A stretch of 64,000 nt of DNA from Akebia trifoliata (lineage: Eukaryota > Streptophyta > Magnoliopsida > Ranunculales > Lardizabalaceae): contig JADQWC010000346.1 in the NCBI GenBank assembly GCA_017979445.1, positions 1 to 64,000 of the forward strand, written 5' to 3'. Numbering within the stretch: the stretch's first letter is position 1; every line of letters starts with the position of its first letter. Shown here in pieces: positions 43,600 through 55,657 of the stretch. The notes beneath the pieces are model-generated. The model did not search any database and had not been told where the DNA came from. It was given only the letters and a program-made list of their open reading frames with translations. The translations under genes and the position numbers were made by a program.

Positions 43600-44693
43600 C
43601 GCTTTCTAGTGTTGTCTCATCAGTCTCAGTCTCATCATTCCCTGGATATTTGTCTTTATTCATTTCCTACTCAAGATCAGTCATGATTGTTTCTTGGTGA
43701 TTTTCACCCCAGTCCCAAGCTTTATCTTCTTCAAAAATAGAATCACAACTTATCACTATCTTCTTAGAAGCAAGATCGAATAGACGATAAGCCTTGGATT
43801 CCTTGCTGACTCCAAGTAGGATGCACTTCATACTCTTGTCATTGAGTTTAATCCTCTTGCTATTAAGAACATGCACGTGTGTTAAACACCCAAAAACCCT
43901 AAAGTGCTCCACTGATGGTTTAGAGCCACTTCAAGCTTCTTCTGGCATCATGTTTCTCACTGTTAGAGTTGGACTTTCTGTTGAGTACATGAATGGTCTA
44001 ATTGACTGCTTCTGGCCAGAAAGTTCATGGAATTTTCTTCTCTGTAAGCATGCTTCGAACCATGTTCATAATAGTTTGATTCTTCCTCTCCACGACGTCA
44101 TTTTGTTGGGGAGTGTAGGACGTTGTCAACTGTCTTTGAATTCCATTCATATTGCAAAAATCTGTGAACTCGAGTAAAGTGAACTCGAGGGGAGTGGTTT
44201 TTTCACCCCCACAATCTGTACGTAGGATTTTTATGCTTGAACTGGTTTCCTTTTCAACCCTAGCATTAAAAATTTTGAAAGTACAAAGGGCTTCTGACTT
44301 CTCAACAAAGTAGTACACCCATGTTTTTCTACTATAATTATCAATAAAGGTAATGAGATACCTTTTGTTACTGTTAGAAATCGGATTAATAGGCCCACAT
44401 ATGTTTGCATGCACAAGTTGAAGAGTCTGAAATGCCCTCCACATACTCTTCTTTGGAAATGGATCTCGTTGTTGCTTTCCCACCAAACACTCTTCACAAA
44501 CTTTCGTGTGTGCTTGGAACTTTGGTAAGCCCTTCACCATGTTCTTTCGTTGAAGGATTTTTAGACCGCTCCAATTCAAATATCTATATCTGTAATGCCA
44601 TAGTTGAGGTTGATCATCCACAATAGTGTTGAAACACTTCTGTCTTTGTGATTGTGTGCAAGCTAGTAAGATAAACATTCGATTTATTGCCAT
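43600..44693 (-). pseudogene. Copia integrase
   Basis: The zinc-binding region shows HYRYRYLNWSGLK and CEECLVGKQ. The second histidine, usual as GHLN, is lost (RYLN). In the catalytic core the first aspartate is changed (VHANICGP where VHADICGP is usual). LRTDCGGE and QQNDVVERKNQT keep the other two acidic residues. The readable frames are 44025-44693 and 43667-43912, with a break between them. An active integrase is unlikely. Confidence 0.9.
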
Positions 44694-44726
44694 TGTGATC
44701 TCTCAGATCAGTCCTCTCTCTAAATG

Positions 44727-45000
44727 CTAAATCCTGCACTTGCCATTTTTTATAAGAAAAATAAGACCCTTTGCTTGCAATTGTCCAATGCTCAGTAAAT
44801 TATTCTTTAAATCTGGCACATAGAATACTCCAGTGATGACCTGCATGATTCCATTGACTTCCATACGAACCTTTCCCTTTCCTAGCACAGCTAAGCTTGA
44901 AATGTTCCCCAATTTCATAGATTTCCTGAAGGTGTCATCCAAATTTATGAACATCTCCTTCTTGCCACACATGTGATTGCTACATCCCGAGTCCAAGAAC
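44727..45000 (-). pseudogene. Copia aspartic protease
   Basis: The frame starts with DSGCSNHM, the copia form of the aspartic protease active site. GVFYVPDLKNNLLSIGQL follows, as is typical downstream. It is short and separated from the other parts by stops. Confidence 0.88.
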
Positions 45001-45039
45001 CATAATTAATCTCTGTCGACCCTTTTGATATCCACGTAA

Positions 45040-45920
45040 GCCATCAACAACATTTCTTCACTGGTTTCTACATAAAAACCTTTTGAATTCATCCCCTTCT
45101 TAGGACATTCCCATTGAAAATGCCCAAGTTCGTGACAGTTGTAACATTCGAGGGTAGACTTATCAGGTCCATTTCTACCCCTTCCGTGTCCTCTTCCTCT
45201 GAAACTATTGCGTCCACCTCCACCTCGCCCACCTTGTTAGACGTCATAAGTGACCTTTAGAGCTTGCTCATCCACTATGTGTCTCCCCATCCTTTGCTCG
45301 TGTACCAACAATCTGCTTTGCAGTTCATCGATAGACAAGATGTTGAGATCATTTGACTATTCAATGGAGCATACCACATAATCATATTTAGAAGTCATTG
45401 ATCTTAGAATCTTTTCGATGACCACCACATTTGCCATCTTTTCCCCATGAATCTTGTTGGCTATGGTGAGAGTTCGTGCAAAGTATTCATTCACTGATTC
45501 CCTTTCCTTCGTATGTAAAATTTCAAACTCTTTGCGAAGAGCTTGTAACTGTGCACGTTTGACGCGTGTTGTGCCTTGGTACTTCTGCTTCAAGGAGTAC
45601 CAGATGTCTTTTGCAGTATCTTTCTTCAATATTGTCTCCAGGATTGATTGATCAATGGCCTGAAATAAATAATTCTAAGTCTTCAAATCCTTTAGCCTTT
45701 GATCATCAATGGTCTTTTTCTATTCATCTATGAGATTACTCTCGTCTGCTACTGCAGGAATCCCAGACTCCACCAAGTTCCAAGATTCTTTGGAACGCAA
45801 GAAATTCTCCATGAGCATGCTCCAATGATCATAGTGTCCATCAAACCTCGGAATTGCAGGTTGCACAAAGCTACTTTCAGTCGTCGTGGTGTTGTTATTG
45901 AATGATGAAACTAGCTTCAC
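45040..45920 (-). pseudogene. Copia gag
   Basis: The ATG at 45920 opens a frame with PRFDGHYDHWSMLMENFLRS, the copia gag N-terminal motif. A second frame (45629-45357) reads IWYSLKQKYQGTTRVKRAQL. The zinc knuckle CYNCHELGHFQWEC lies at about 45150-45109. Frameshifts separate the three parts. Confidence 0.88.
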
Positions 45921-45937
45921 TCAAGCCCCGTGATGGA

Positions 45938-45949
45938 GCTCTGATACCA
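45938..45949 (-). other. Primer binding site of the copia element
   Basis: The minus-strand reading TGGTATCAGAGC is two bases inside the 5' LTR. It is the usual copia site complementary to initiator-tRNA-Met. Confidence 0.88.
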
Positions 45950-45951
45950 GA

Positions 45952-46154
45952 TGTTGAAAACCTTTGCTTGAGTACTCTAATGCTGGGAGAATTTCATTGA
46001 CTCAAAGAACAAACATGGCATTAAATAGCCTTACAGAGAAAACTGAATGCTGAAAATATGCAGCCCACATTTTACAATCCTAGCAACGTGGTACAGACTA
46101 AATCAGAAATAAATCAAATAACTTATCCCTAAAGAATAGGTCTTATTAACAACA
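45952..46154 (-). repeat. 5' LTR of the minus-strand copia element
   Basis: 203 bp with the inverted ends TGTTG and CAACA. Partner of 32776-32978. Confidence 0.9.
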
Positions 46155-46441
46155 ACTAAAACAACCCTACAAACTAGGAAATCTTAACAACTTCAATATA
46201 AAGTACCTATCCTAAGCCAAGATCAACTGATTGGAAGAAAATCAATATAGGAGAGATACAAACACCCAAATCAAAATTTCAATTGAAAGCCAAGATTTCA
46301 TACCATCCAGACTACTAGAGAATGATATAAGCAACTAGTTGCTGATTAAAAGTTACTACATTTTCCATTAAAATCCGAAGATCGTTGGTCAAGACTCAAG
46401 ACTGAAATCACACACATAGAGATAGAGATAAATAGAGAGAC

Positions 46442-46477
<36 letters not shown>

Positions 46478-47106
46478 AGAAAGAGAGAGAGAGAGCGAGA
46501 GAGAAGTTCGAGCATACAATGATTAGCAATTCGATATTTGTAAAGATTATATTATGAGAAAAGTTCGAGCATATGTCAGTTTTGAATCAATGTAATTGTT
46601 AGAAATTTAGTGCAAAAAATCAGCCGAGGGATGCATTTAGCGTATATATGCTTCTGCTTGGAAATCATGCGGGAGAAATCTTTTTCTTCAAAAATACGAT
46701 TTTCAAATGTATGATTGCACATTTTCCTTTGAAATGTCTAAAGAGATTTTCCACCCTGGGCCAAAAAAAATTTCCCACCCCACCCGTGAGAAAATGTTTT
46801 TCCCACCTAAGCTTTCTTGAGTTCTTCGTGAAGTGACTTTTCATTATTTAATTATTTTATTTTCTTTTGGGTGGGCTTAGCATGGTTTTCCCATTTGGGA
46901 GTAGATCCTGTATAGCCCGCATTCTCTATAGCTCTTTCAAATGGTTGAGAAGTGCACCACATCATCAAGTTGGTTACATCCGACCATTTAAATTTAGAAG
47001 TTTATTGACTCGGCCAAGTTTTACTGCCTCAAATAAAATCTTTGAAATATCGTCCAAGATCTTATTTGTCTTGTGAGATGGTGTGAAGCCTTAGACCTTA
47101 AGGAGT
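46155..47106. other. Intergenic stretch with a (TA)n/(GA)n microsatellite
   Basis: TA and GA tracts lie at 46441-46505. Sequence at 46515-46605 is repeated at 48229-48320 (AGCAATTC(G/A)ATATTTG and GTCAGTTTTGAATCAATGTA). The segment at 46760-46880 loosely resembles 48500-48640. No gene was recognised. Confidence 0.5.
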
Positions 47107-47114
47107 GTTCATCC

Positions 47115-47720
47115 TAGGGCTGCAACCTGGGTGGGTTGAAAGTAAACCCAGGCTCAACCCAAGTAGTAGAACCCTCAACCTGACTATTGGGCCTAGGCTC
47201 ACTAACCCAAGCTCAACTTGAATTTGATCTACTAAAATTGGGTTGAGTTCGGGTTACTTCAAGTTGGGTAATTTTGGGCGGTTTGGTCAGGTTGGATTCG
47301 TTGAATTACCCCAATTTCATTTTGATTAAAAAATAACATTTATATTTAAAAGATAAATACAACGTCAAAAACAAAACAACTAGTAAATAAAATCACATAC
47401 AACCTTCAAATCCGTCATTGTGAGTATATTTAGACAAACATATTAAATCAAAATTTACATTAATGTTGATTAATTGTCCACACATTATAATAATAAGATA
47501 GGACAAAAAAGCTAAATAAAAAATTTATAATTAATATAAAAGTATTTATATAGTAGTATATAGCATCGGGTTCATGCTGAGTCAGGTTGCGAGCTCAACC
47601 TGAATTGAAATCGGGTTAAGATATTCTAACTTAGGCTCAACTTATCTTCTACATAACTCAGCTCAGGCTCGCCCATCAATCGGGTTGAGTTTGGGCCAGC
47701 CTACCCAAGTTGTAGTTCTA
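47115..47720. mobile_element. Non-autonomous hAT-type element with perfect 8-bp target duplication
   Basis: 606 bp from TAGGGCTGCAAC to GTTGTAGTTCTA (imperfect 12-bp inverted ends). GTTCATCC lies on both sides (47107-47114 and 47721-47728), the 8-bp duplication expected of hAT elements. The interior has many GGGTTGAG and CTCAACCTGA words in both directions and no coding sequence. Confidence 0.85.
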
Positions 47721-47860
47721 GTTCATCCTTCTCAATTGTGAATGATACACAGATGATTTGGGAGAGTCATCTCAAACGCGAAGGAGATTTAAAACCATAA
47801 GGCTTCGATCATTACCCAAAAGTTTAGTGGATTTTTGTATTTTTTTCGATTGTCCATACC

Positions 47861-47990
47861 AGTAGGAGGGATTGCTGGTGGTGGTGCTTCTTGGGTAGTA
47901 GGACAACTTACAACCCCTATAAGACAATTGAAACATGGTGTTAGTTTAAGCAAGAATAATTATAAGGTTGGGATTCATAAACTCATTAAA
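47861..47990 (-). pseudogene. Relict of a second receptor-kinase locus: exon-2-like segment and intron end
   Basis: On the minus strand, TTATTCTTGCTTAAACTAAC continuing to TGTCTTATAG (47985-47918) closely matches the end of intron 1 of the 3713-9526 gene. A segment with CCCAAGAAGCACCACC follows and then a G/GTATGG donor-like site at 47861/47860. The AAGAAG part lines up with exon 2 of the gene. A stop in the phase-1 reading makes it non-functional. No kinase exon was found below it. Confidence 0.5.
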
Positions 47991-48429
47991 ATGAATTCAG
48001 ATGTTCACAAACAATCCCAATCGTGATAATACTAAATCCAATTTTTAGGATTTATCTTTGAGATTTGTGCTATATTCTAGAGACACATCTTTTATTTCAA
48101 CCCTTGGATTTCACATGGATATGATTAGGATTGTGAGTGAATATATGAGTTTTCTTTTCATGAGTCTACCTATCTTGACCCATAATTATATCAATGAAAC
48201 TAATTGAATGTGTTGGTACAAAAGATTGTACAATGAATAGCAATTCAATATTTGAAAAGATTATATTAAAAGAAAAGTTCAAGTATAGGTCAGTTTTGAA
48301 TCAATGTAATTGTTTGAAATATTAAGAGTAGTATTTCTTGGAAAATGTACAATTGCACTTCCTCAACTCCTTGTGCGAAAATAATTTTTCCTACCTCCAA
48401 TGATATTCTCTCGTGAAGATCCCACCACC

Positions 48430-49090
48430 AAAATTAAAGGCCGACTCTCTTTTTAACATTTCCCTAGGTCCAATCAAGTGGCAGAATTTATCTTTCCATC
48501 GAATTCAACCATGCTTTTGAATTCCACGAGAGGTGTGTTCGATAAATTTTATCTTAGAAAAGTATCTTTTTATTATTCTATTATTTTTATGTAATAGTAT
48601 TTTATTGCTTTTTCTTGGGTGGTTTCCACTTTCCAATGTCGTTTGAATGGTCTCATTCGTTGAGGAGATCGAGTTGTGTTAGGCGAGTCAACTCATCTTG
48701 GACAATATAATTTTAGTTCAGATTACAATTATTTATATTTTATACCAATATATTTATATGAAATAATTATAAATTTTTTTTGGAAATTAGAAGATATTTT
48801 GCTATAAAATCATATTTTATTTAAATACTATAAATATAAATATTAGAAAAATAATTATTTTAATAACAATATATAAAATCCCAGTTGACTTAGATGAGAT
48901 TTTGAAAATCTCATCTAAAGCATCTCTCGTTTATCTCATGAGATAGCCATGTCCACCTGTCATGGTCATGATAGATGACTCGAGCCTTTAAACCATGATT
49001 GATACATAGATTACTGAAGGATACCAAGATGACTTGGGGAGAGTCATCTCGGTTTCCAGCAAGATCATTTGAAAACATGGGACTTAGATC
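48430..49090. repeat. Copy of receptor-kinase intron 1 sequence
   Basis: 48455-48670 is similar to 6960-7150 (CTAACATTTTCCTA-type start, AATAGTATTTTATTGCTTTT, GAATGGTC(C/T)CATTCGT, GAGGAGATCGA). 48720-48955 is similar to 8370-8610. Order and orientation relative to the exon-2-like relict are as in the gene, which supports a duplicated locus. The block at 7160-8300 is absent here. Confidence 0.6.
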
Positions 49091-49487
49091 TCTACGTGAT
49101 CCTTTTTATGTATACTATTGTAATATATTTTTATTTTTATTAATTACTATAAAATTTATAATGATTAATGAGAGAAATCGGACAAAAGTGGTTCAACACT
49201 GTCCAAAAATGCCTCAATATAATTTTATCTTTAAAAATGCCTTATCTAAATTACAAACGCACCCTTATAAAAATTGCATAAATCATAATTTTTGTAATAA
49301 TATAATATAAAATATTATTTTATTATTCTAATATATTATTATATTATACTATGAAAATTCCCTTAATAATATTTAGATTAAATAGTAAAGATATTATTAT
49401 TGTAATATTATAATATGTTATTAATATATAGAATTTCAAAATATATTATTTTATAATGATATTTATATAAAATTAACATCCTTTAAA

Positions 49488-52400
49488 ACTAAAAAAATTA
49501 AATAAAAAATTATTATCAACAAATATCATAATACTAACAATATAAGATAAATAATATTATTTTTAAAATAAAAGTAAAAAATGCCGGCCAAAAGGCAATT
49601 TTGGAATTTAATTGAAAAGTAATAAAAAAAAGTCCGGTTGAAATGGCGTTTTCCAAAAACGACACTTCAATGGCGAGTCTGGGTTTCCTTTCGACAATTT
49701 TGAATTCTTTTTATCTTTTATTAGAAATATTATTTATTACAAGTTTTTATTTAAAAATTCTCCTCGTTTTTACAAATACACTCAAATTACAATCACATTG
49801 TAAAACGTCAAATTTTCAATTCATATCTCGAGGAAAAAATAAATAGTAGAATTTTAAGAAAATCTTGAAAGTGGGACTTAGGGATAAAACTTTAGGATGT
49901 TTCTGATCATTTTTAATGGAATCTGACCTCACCATTGGATTTAAAATGATCGAAAAACATACTTTAGCCTGTAAGCATGCTCAAATGCGAGTCCGAATAT
50001 AAAAGTTACAAAATCCTTGATTACCGAGTCGGACCATGTCAAAATAGTAAATTTTTGCTAGAGCAAGAATTATTAAAATTAGATTACACCATTGGATTCG
50101 TAACGAAAAATTATTAAAGATGGACTATTTATTTGTCATGTTTGAAGATCAGAAAGTCGAATTATCGTCAAAAATGAAAACGACATCAATTTTAGGGGTC
50201 ACCTCAGGCAAAAAATGTAAATTTTTGTTAGAGACAGAATTTGTAGAAATTAACTTCACCATTAGATCCGGAACGAAAAATTAGGTGAAATAGAGTATTC
50301 ATTCATCATTTTTGGAGTCTGGACGATCAAGTTATCGTCGATCGAAATAATAGCCAAAATACCAATTTCATCCCGAGACCTTATATAAATAATTTTTTTT
50401 ACTTTCTTTTCACTATTCATCTTCCCCAAACCGTTCAAAAACCAGCCACGTTTTTCTTAAAAAAAATTTGTTTTTCTCCTGATCTTCCAAAGTTGATTCA
50501 TCGCGAACCGTTCACTGTTGACGTTTGACGCAGAAGGGAGAAACGTCCGCAGCCTCGTTCTCTACAAAATCCACTCAAATTCTTTCCGTTTTCTTGTCTT
50601 TTTCACCCCGTATAGTCAAAAATCAGCTATATTTTTATACAGAGATTTCGTAACTTCGACTTCGATTTTCATCCGTTTCGGGGTCAAACCATCCTCCGTC
50701 ACAGAAGGGAGAAATGACGACCACATCGAGATCTTCGAAACCACCAGGTCGGTTTAGAAAATCAGCAACTTCGAAGTTCAGTCTATCTCGATTTTTGTGC
50801 TGATCGTCTCGATTTTCGTGCACACACTTCAATGTTTTCGCCTAGAGATTGTAAGGAACTCTCAATTTCTACTAGTAATCGTAGATTGTGAAAATTGCAT
50901 TTAGGATTTTATCGAAAAAAATTTGGATGTATTTCCAAAATATAAAATTCGTTTGTTATTTCAAAAATTCACGCCAGAAATTACATATTTGATATGTTTA
51001 ATTATATTTTTAACAAATTATACATGGGTAGGGTATTTTAACGGGTTATTTCCATAAATTGGGTCTTGTGCACTGCTCGGACCCCGTTTTGATATGAAAT
51101 TTGTATTATTTTTCAATATTATTGATAGAAATAAATTCTATAGTTGAAAAATATGATTTAATATTTAATGAACTCATATTGAGTTGATGAATATCAGAAA
51201 ATAGATATTTTATTGAAGAGATTGAAAACTGCAAAAATCGAAAAAAGGAAAAAATGATATAAAACGGTAAAATGTCAGAGTCACACCCGAGGGGTGATGT
51301 CTACATCTTACGTTGTTGTCTTGTGTGTAGGTTAGTGAACAGATATCCATGGATAATATTGTTAGTTGCATATTTATTTAAATTTCTGTTAGCGCGAGGC
51401 GCTGTTTACCTTTCCGTTATGTTATTTATTTTAGGCCGAGTGGCCACACTTGCATAGTAGTAAACTGGATATCCATTCTCAACCTTGTATTGTTAATTTT
51501 TCTTTTATTTTCAAAGAAAATTTTTGATTCGTTTTCAAAGAAAAGAAAATAATATATATATGTAGCTATTTTGTGAGCTGTTAAAGAGTCTGTGAATGCC
51601 TAAAGGGATAGTACATCATATCATCCGGAGTGGTGTACTATCTTGGGATATATGGTAGGGACCACTAAGCTCATACGTGGTATGGGACGCGAATGAGAGT
51701 GGAGTCATAACTGGAATCCGGGTTTAGTCCTCTCTATCTTTACCAGTGAATTTGTAATGTAAAGGTGGTCGTATACGAATGGTTTGTTTATTTGGGAATC
51801 ACATGTACGCCTGATAGGCATAGACGAAGATGATTAATCAGTGATCACTAATAATCTATAGTAGTCGAATGTTCTGACACATTGAAAAGAGACCCATTAC
51901 TTACGGTCACGTCAAACAGCCAGCCTGAGTCGGATAAATGGTCAACCAAGCGTGGTAAACAGCGACCAGCCACAAAATCAGGAACTAAAAACTAGAGAAG
52001 GATTGTAACATCATGTCCCGACTGGGAGCGATCCAGTCGTGAATCCCAACTTTCTAATTCCAATACTCCACCATTGTATATTATGTATCTGTTGCTTACT
52101 TTGATATATAAAATGAAATGCATGTTTAATATTTCTATTTGGTTAATTAGATTTGTATATAAAGAAAATGCTATAGTAAGTACTGTATATTGATGTAATA
52201 TCAATTTTAAAATATTTAGTTGCTCATCCCTAGCTATATGTACCTGTTAATCGTAGTTTCTTCTGTTAAATTTTGTATATTTTAAAATGATTCAGTATGT
52301 TTATTCGTTCATGTTAGGAGGGGTTATTAGTAAAAATTGTTTGTTTCTTTATTGGGTAACCATTGTTACTCACCATTTTCTTCTCCATTTTTTTAGTTTC

Positions 52401-53530
52401 AGATTCGAAGTTTAGCGAGGCAAGTGTAGAACATGAGTGAGAATCATCTGGTGGGTCAGATAGACAACCAGAGTCCGTCACTTGGTGAGTATTAGGGTTA
52501 TACCCCCTAGTGGTATCGAATTGTCCAAAAGTATTATGGATTTTGTTCTGAGCCTTAGAACTTTTGTTAGAGTGAAATAATTGTATACTCCTATATTCTG
52601 GTTATTCTTCCGCATTCTGATCTTTCGTACGTTATTAGACGTATATAGGCTTCCGTTAGTATTTTATTTTATGTGTATATATGCAGGATTGTATGTCATT
52701 TATCAGGTGCAGGTTATACGCCTTGGAATGCTAACATAAACAGAGGAGACCATGCCGAAATTTCGAGGTGCCACCTAGTACCTCAAGATCTGACATGGGG
52801 ATTAGTGTTAGCGTTTGGCGGGGCACCACACACATGCCCCTAAAATTATCTTGGGTAGGTTTCAAAATACAATAAAATTGGTTCCACTCCCCTATATTTA
52901 TGGTGACAATTTTTCAAGTAGTCACGTTGGCTAGTTTTCAAAACCCAATCAAATTGTAATCCACGCCTCTATATTCATCTTAGTTAGTTTTTCAAAATTA
53001 AAGACAAAAACACCTTTTACTATGTAATCTTCAAAATTAATATTTTAAATTACAAATAGGTCCTTCTAATTTTACTAATAGAAGGTCGAGTATATTTGTT
53101 TCAAGTGTTTGATAACAAATTTTTGAAATCCCAAAATATCTTTATATTTTTATTTTATCTTAATATTATTAAGGTAATTTTGATGAAACACATATAAATA
53201 GATAGAATTATTATCCCATGATCACTATATTCTCAAGCAAAAGAAATAATTCCATGATAGATTCAAATAAAATTAAAATCAGAAACACAAGTGATGAACT
53301 CCATAAATTCGTCAGTGTTTCTTTCCCACTTTTTTTTTTTTTAGTATATAAAGAAAATCATAAAAGGAATACTAACATGCAATTTTGAGAAATGTAGGCT
53401 TTGCACGTGTAATTCTTTTTAAAAACCTGCTGATGTTTTCAAACTTATGGAATTGACAAACATAAAATTCTGATATTTTTTCTTACTTGTGATACAATTG
53501 GTTGAGAGATATGATTCTTTGTTGGCTATC
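49488..53530. repeat. Dispersed 1-kb repeat, copy split by a solo LTR
   Basis: 49488-49798 and 52831-53530 together match 26890-27930. The break is exactly at the 5-bp target duplication of the LTR at 49799-52830. On the right the copy is cut at GTTGGCTATC by the LTR that starts at 53531. Confidence 0.75.
49799..52830 (+). repeat. 3.0-kb solo LTR with perfect target duplication
   Basis: 3032 bp from TGTAAAACGTC to GGGCACCACA, with CACAT on both sides (49794-49798 and 52831-52835). The empty site at 27 kb reads through without it. Its length and its GGCGGGGCACCACA end fit long LTRs of the Tekay/Del-type gypsy lineages, but that lineage call is tentative. Strand is taken from the TG-to-CA reading only and is not independently shown. 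Open frames in it (for example 50518-50757) have no family features. Confidence 0.82.
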
Positions 53531-55657
53531 TGCAGACACCCCAATTTGCACGAACCCAATTTGGAAAAATCAAATGTTCTCGAATGAATTAAGAACTTAA
53601 GCCTCTCAATGGACCCACAGTACCACTTGGCATCATTTTTATGCATACATGCATCGTGTCATATAGTTTTGCACGCTCAACTTTGTCCATAATCCAAGTT
53701 AATCCAATCTGATCCAAATCTATTCTTCATTAACCGATCCATCACTCATATCCTAATCCAAGCCTATAAACAAGTCAAGTCACCCTAAGACCTTAACTCA
53801 AGGTTCATACTACCATTATCCATAGTCAAGTTCATTTCCAAATCCATTATCTATTATCCATAACCAAGTCCATCTCCAAACCCATTATTTATTATCCATA
53901 GCCAATCCATTATCCATAACCAAGTCCATCTCCAAACTCATTATTTATTATCCATAAATCAAGTCCATTCTAAACTCATTCTCTAACATTCCCTTAAAAA
54001 GTGACACATGTTGATCTCCCATAAGCCCTCAATACTCAATACATTATCTAATTGGAGAGTCAACTCCCCCTTTTGAAAATCCAATAATACCCTTCCCAAA
54101 AAGTGTGGTCAAACCAAAAATGTGCTTTGGTCTTTGGGAATAATCCATAAAGTTGAGCGAACTTCCAATCATACTTTCAAAAGGTAAGAATCTTCAAGTA
54201 CATACATGGAGCTCTCTCATTAGCTCATTTGAAAAATATACATATACCCTTGCTTTATGAGTTATTTATAAATGAACCAAAGTCTACTTTTCACATTTAC
54301 ACATGTCACTCCCTTACTCACCCTTCAAAAAGTACTTTTGTTCTCCTAATAGTCTATTTCAAAAATATACATCCATCCCTTGCTTTATGAGTTATTTACA
54401 AACGAACTAAGGTCTACTTTTCACCTACCACTTCACATTTACACATGTCATTCCCCTATTCACCCATCAAAAAGTACTTTTTGTTCTTTTATCTCTATTT
54501 ACCAAAAGATCAAAGATTAAAGAATGTTTTTTAGGTTTCTTCACAAATTTCACATTTACCCTCATACAAATGAAAAATTCAAAAAGAAATAACATAAACT
54601 TTATGTCAATTATTTTTATTTTTAAGGTTGAACCACCTTATTCCCAAAAGTTCTCCAAAAATTCTACATATAGTCTTATTTTCTATGAATAATTCATGTC
54701 TTCAAGCCCCCATCTCTCAACTTAAAACTCTACCAAAATCCCTACTCATCCTCTCATCTTCTAACGTTCAACTCACTCAACCCTTAATCATATTACTCAA
54801 CTCTCAAGTTCACTTCTCAAAGATCAAGTCCATTCAAGATTATCAGGGGACAAGGTGGGTTAGGAGGTAATTTAATTTTAAAGTTTGCATTTTATTCTTA
54901 TAGCCCTTTATTTTCTTTTCTTTTTAGAAATCTTAAGATGTAATGTACACCTTCTTCGACTTTCAGTTTGGACTAAGATTTGATCGAAAGGGTGGGGGAT
55001 GAAGCCTTATTTTCCTTATTTATATGTTTCATACATCATATTGTGCACAATACACACACTTACCTATGCTTGGCAATGATAAAGAAATGTGTCACCCTCT
55101 TATAGGGGTGAAACACTAAGTTTCTAGCTTTACATTCATGCATTAAAGTTGTGGTCTCAAATGAACTCCATCATGGACTCTCTATAAAAGTTCAAACTTA
55201 CATGCACACTTATAAAAATAATGTGGTTACATGGGCCATCCTTTTCCAAAGAATGCCCCTTAATGTCACATTGAAATTAAAACCCTTTTTAAAGGAATAT
55301 TTCTTTCAATACACATACCACCTATAACATACATTCTCATGTATATATATAATTTATTTATTTATTTTCTTAAGTTTTTCAAAATAATGGCCAAGTTTCA
55401 AGGTAACCATCTTTGGTGGATAAGATGTGGTGCCTAACACTTTCCCCATCCTCTAATCGGACCTCCTTACCTAGATCTTAGGTAGACCTTGTTCTTAGGT
55501 AGACCTTGCTCTTTACAACAAATGAGAGTCACTATAATGACAAAAATTAATTTTAAAAATCATTCCAAGTGCTCATTCACACCCATTTCCAAAAAGAATG
55601 GTGACGACTCCAAATAACGTAGCATTGAGGTTCCACGATAGACTTCTCATGTCTACA
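53531..55657 (+). repeat. Gypsy-type 5' LTR, third family member
   Basis: It begins TGCAGACACCCC and ends TGTCTACA. Next is TTGGCAACTCCAATGGGGA (55660-55678), which resembles the PBS-like TGGCGACTCCACTGGGGA of the other gypsy elements. The GTGGTGCCTAACACTTTCC word near 55430 is shared with the other LTRs. An internal direct repeat lies at about 54230-54330 and 54350-54460 (CTTTATGAGTTATTTA and GTCTACTTTTCAC). A 3' LTR was not found. Confidence 0.7.

Larger units (their letters stand above)
32776..46154 (-). mobile_element. Ty1/copia element, minus strand, split by a nested gypsy element
   Basis: Two 203-bp LTRs (32776-32978 and 45952-46154) bracket gag, protease, integrase, reverse transcriptase and RNase H remains in the usual copia order. 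The gypsy element at 33367-42315 is nested in the RNase H region. Without it the copia is about 4.4 kb, a normal length. A PBS of the TGGTATCAGAGC type, complementary to initiator-tRNA-Met, lies at 45949-45938. The expected 5-bp target duplication was not found: the flanks read TAAAG and ACTAA. All coding parts carry stops or frameshifts, so the element is dead. Confidence 0.9.

Noticed and set aside
43794..44626. Plus-strand frames opposite the copia integrase (43794-44177, 44405-44626)
   Set aside because: Antisense shadows of the minus-strand integrase reading.
46155..46175. A target duplication for the minus-strand copia
   Set aside because: The flanks TAAAG (32771-32775) and ACTAA (46155-46159) do not match, so none is claimed.
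47835..48026. 62-residue plus-strand frame with GGIAGGGASW
   Set aside because: It lies opposite the exon-2-like relict and its intron end. The minus-strand match to the receptor-kinase gene explains the sequence better.
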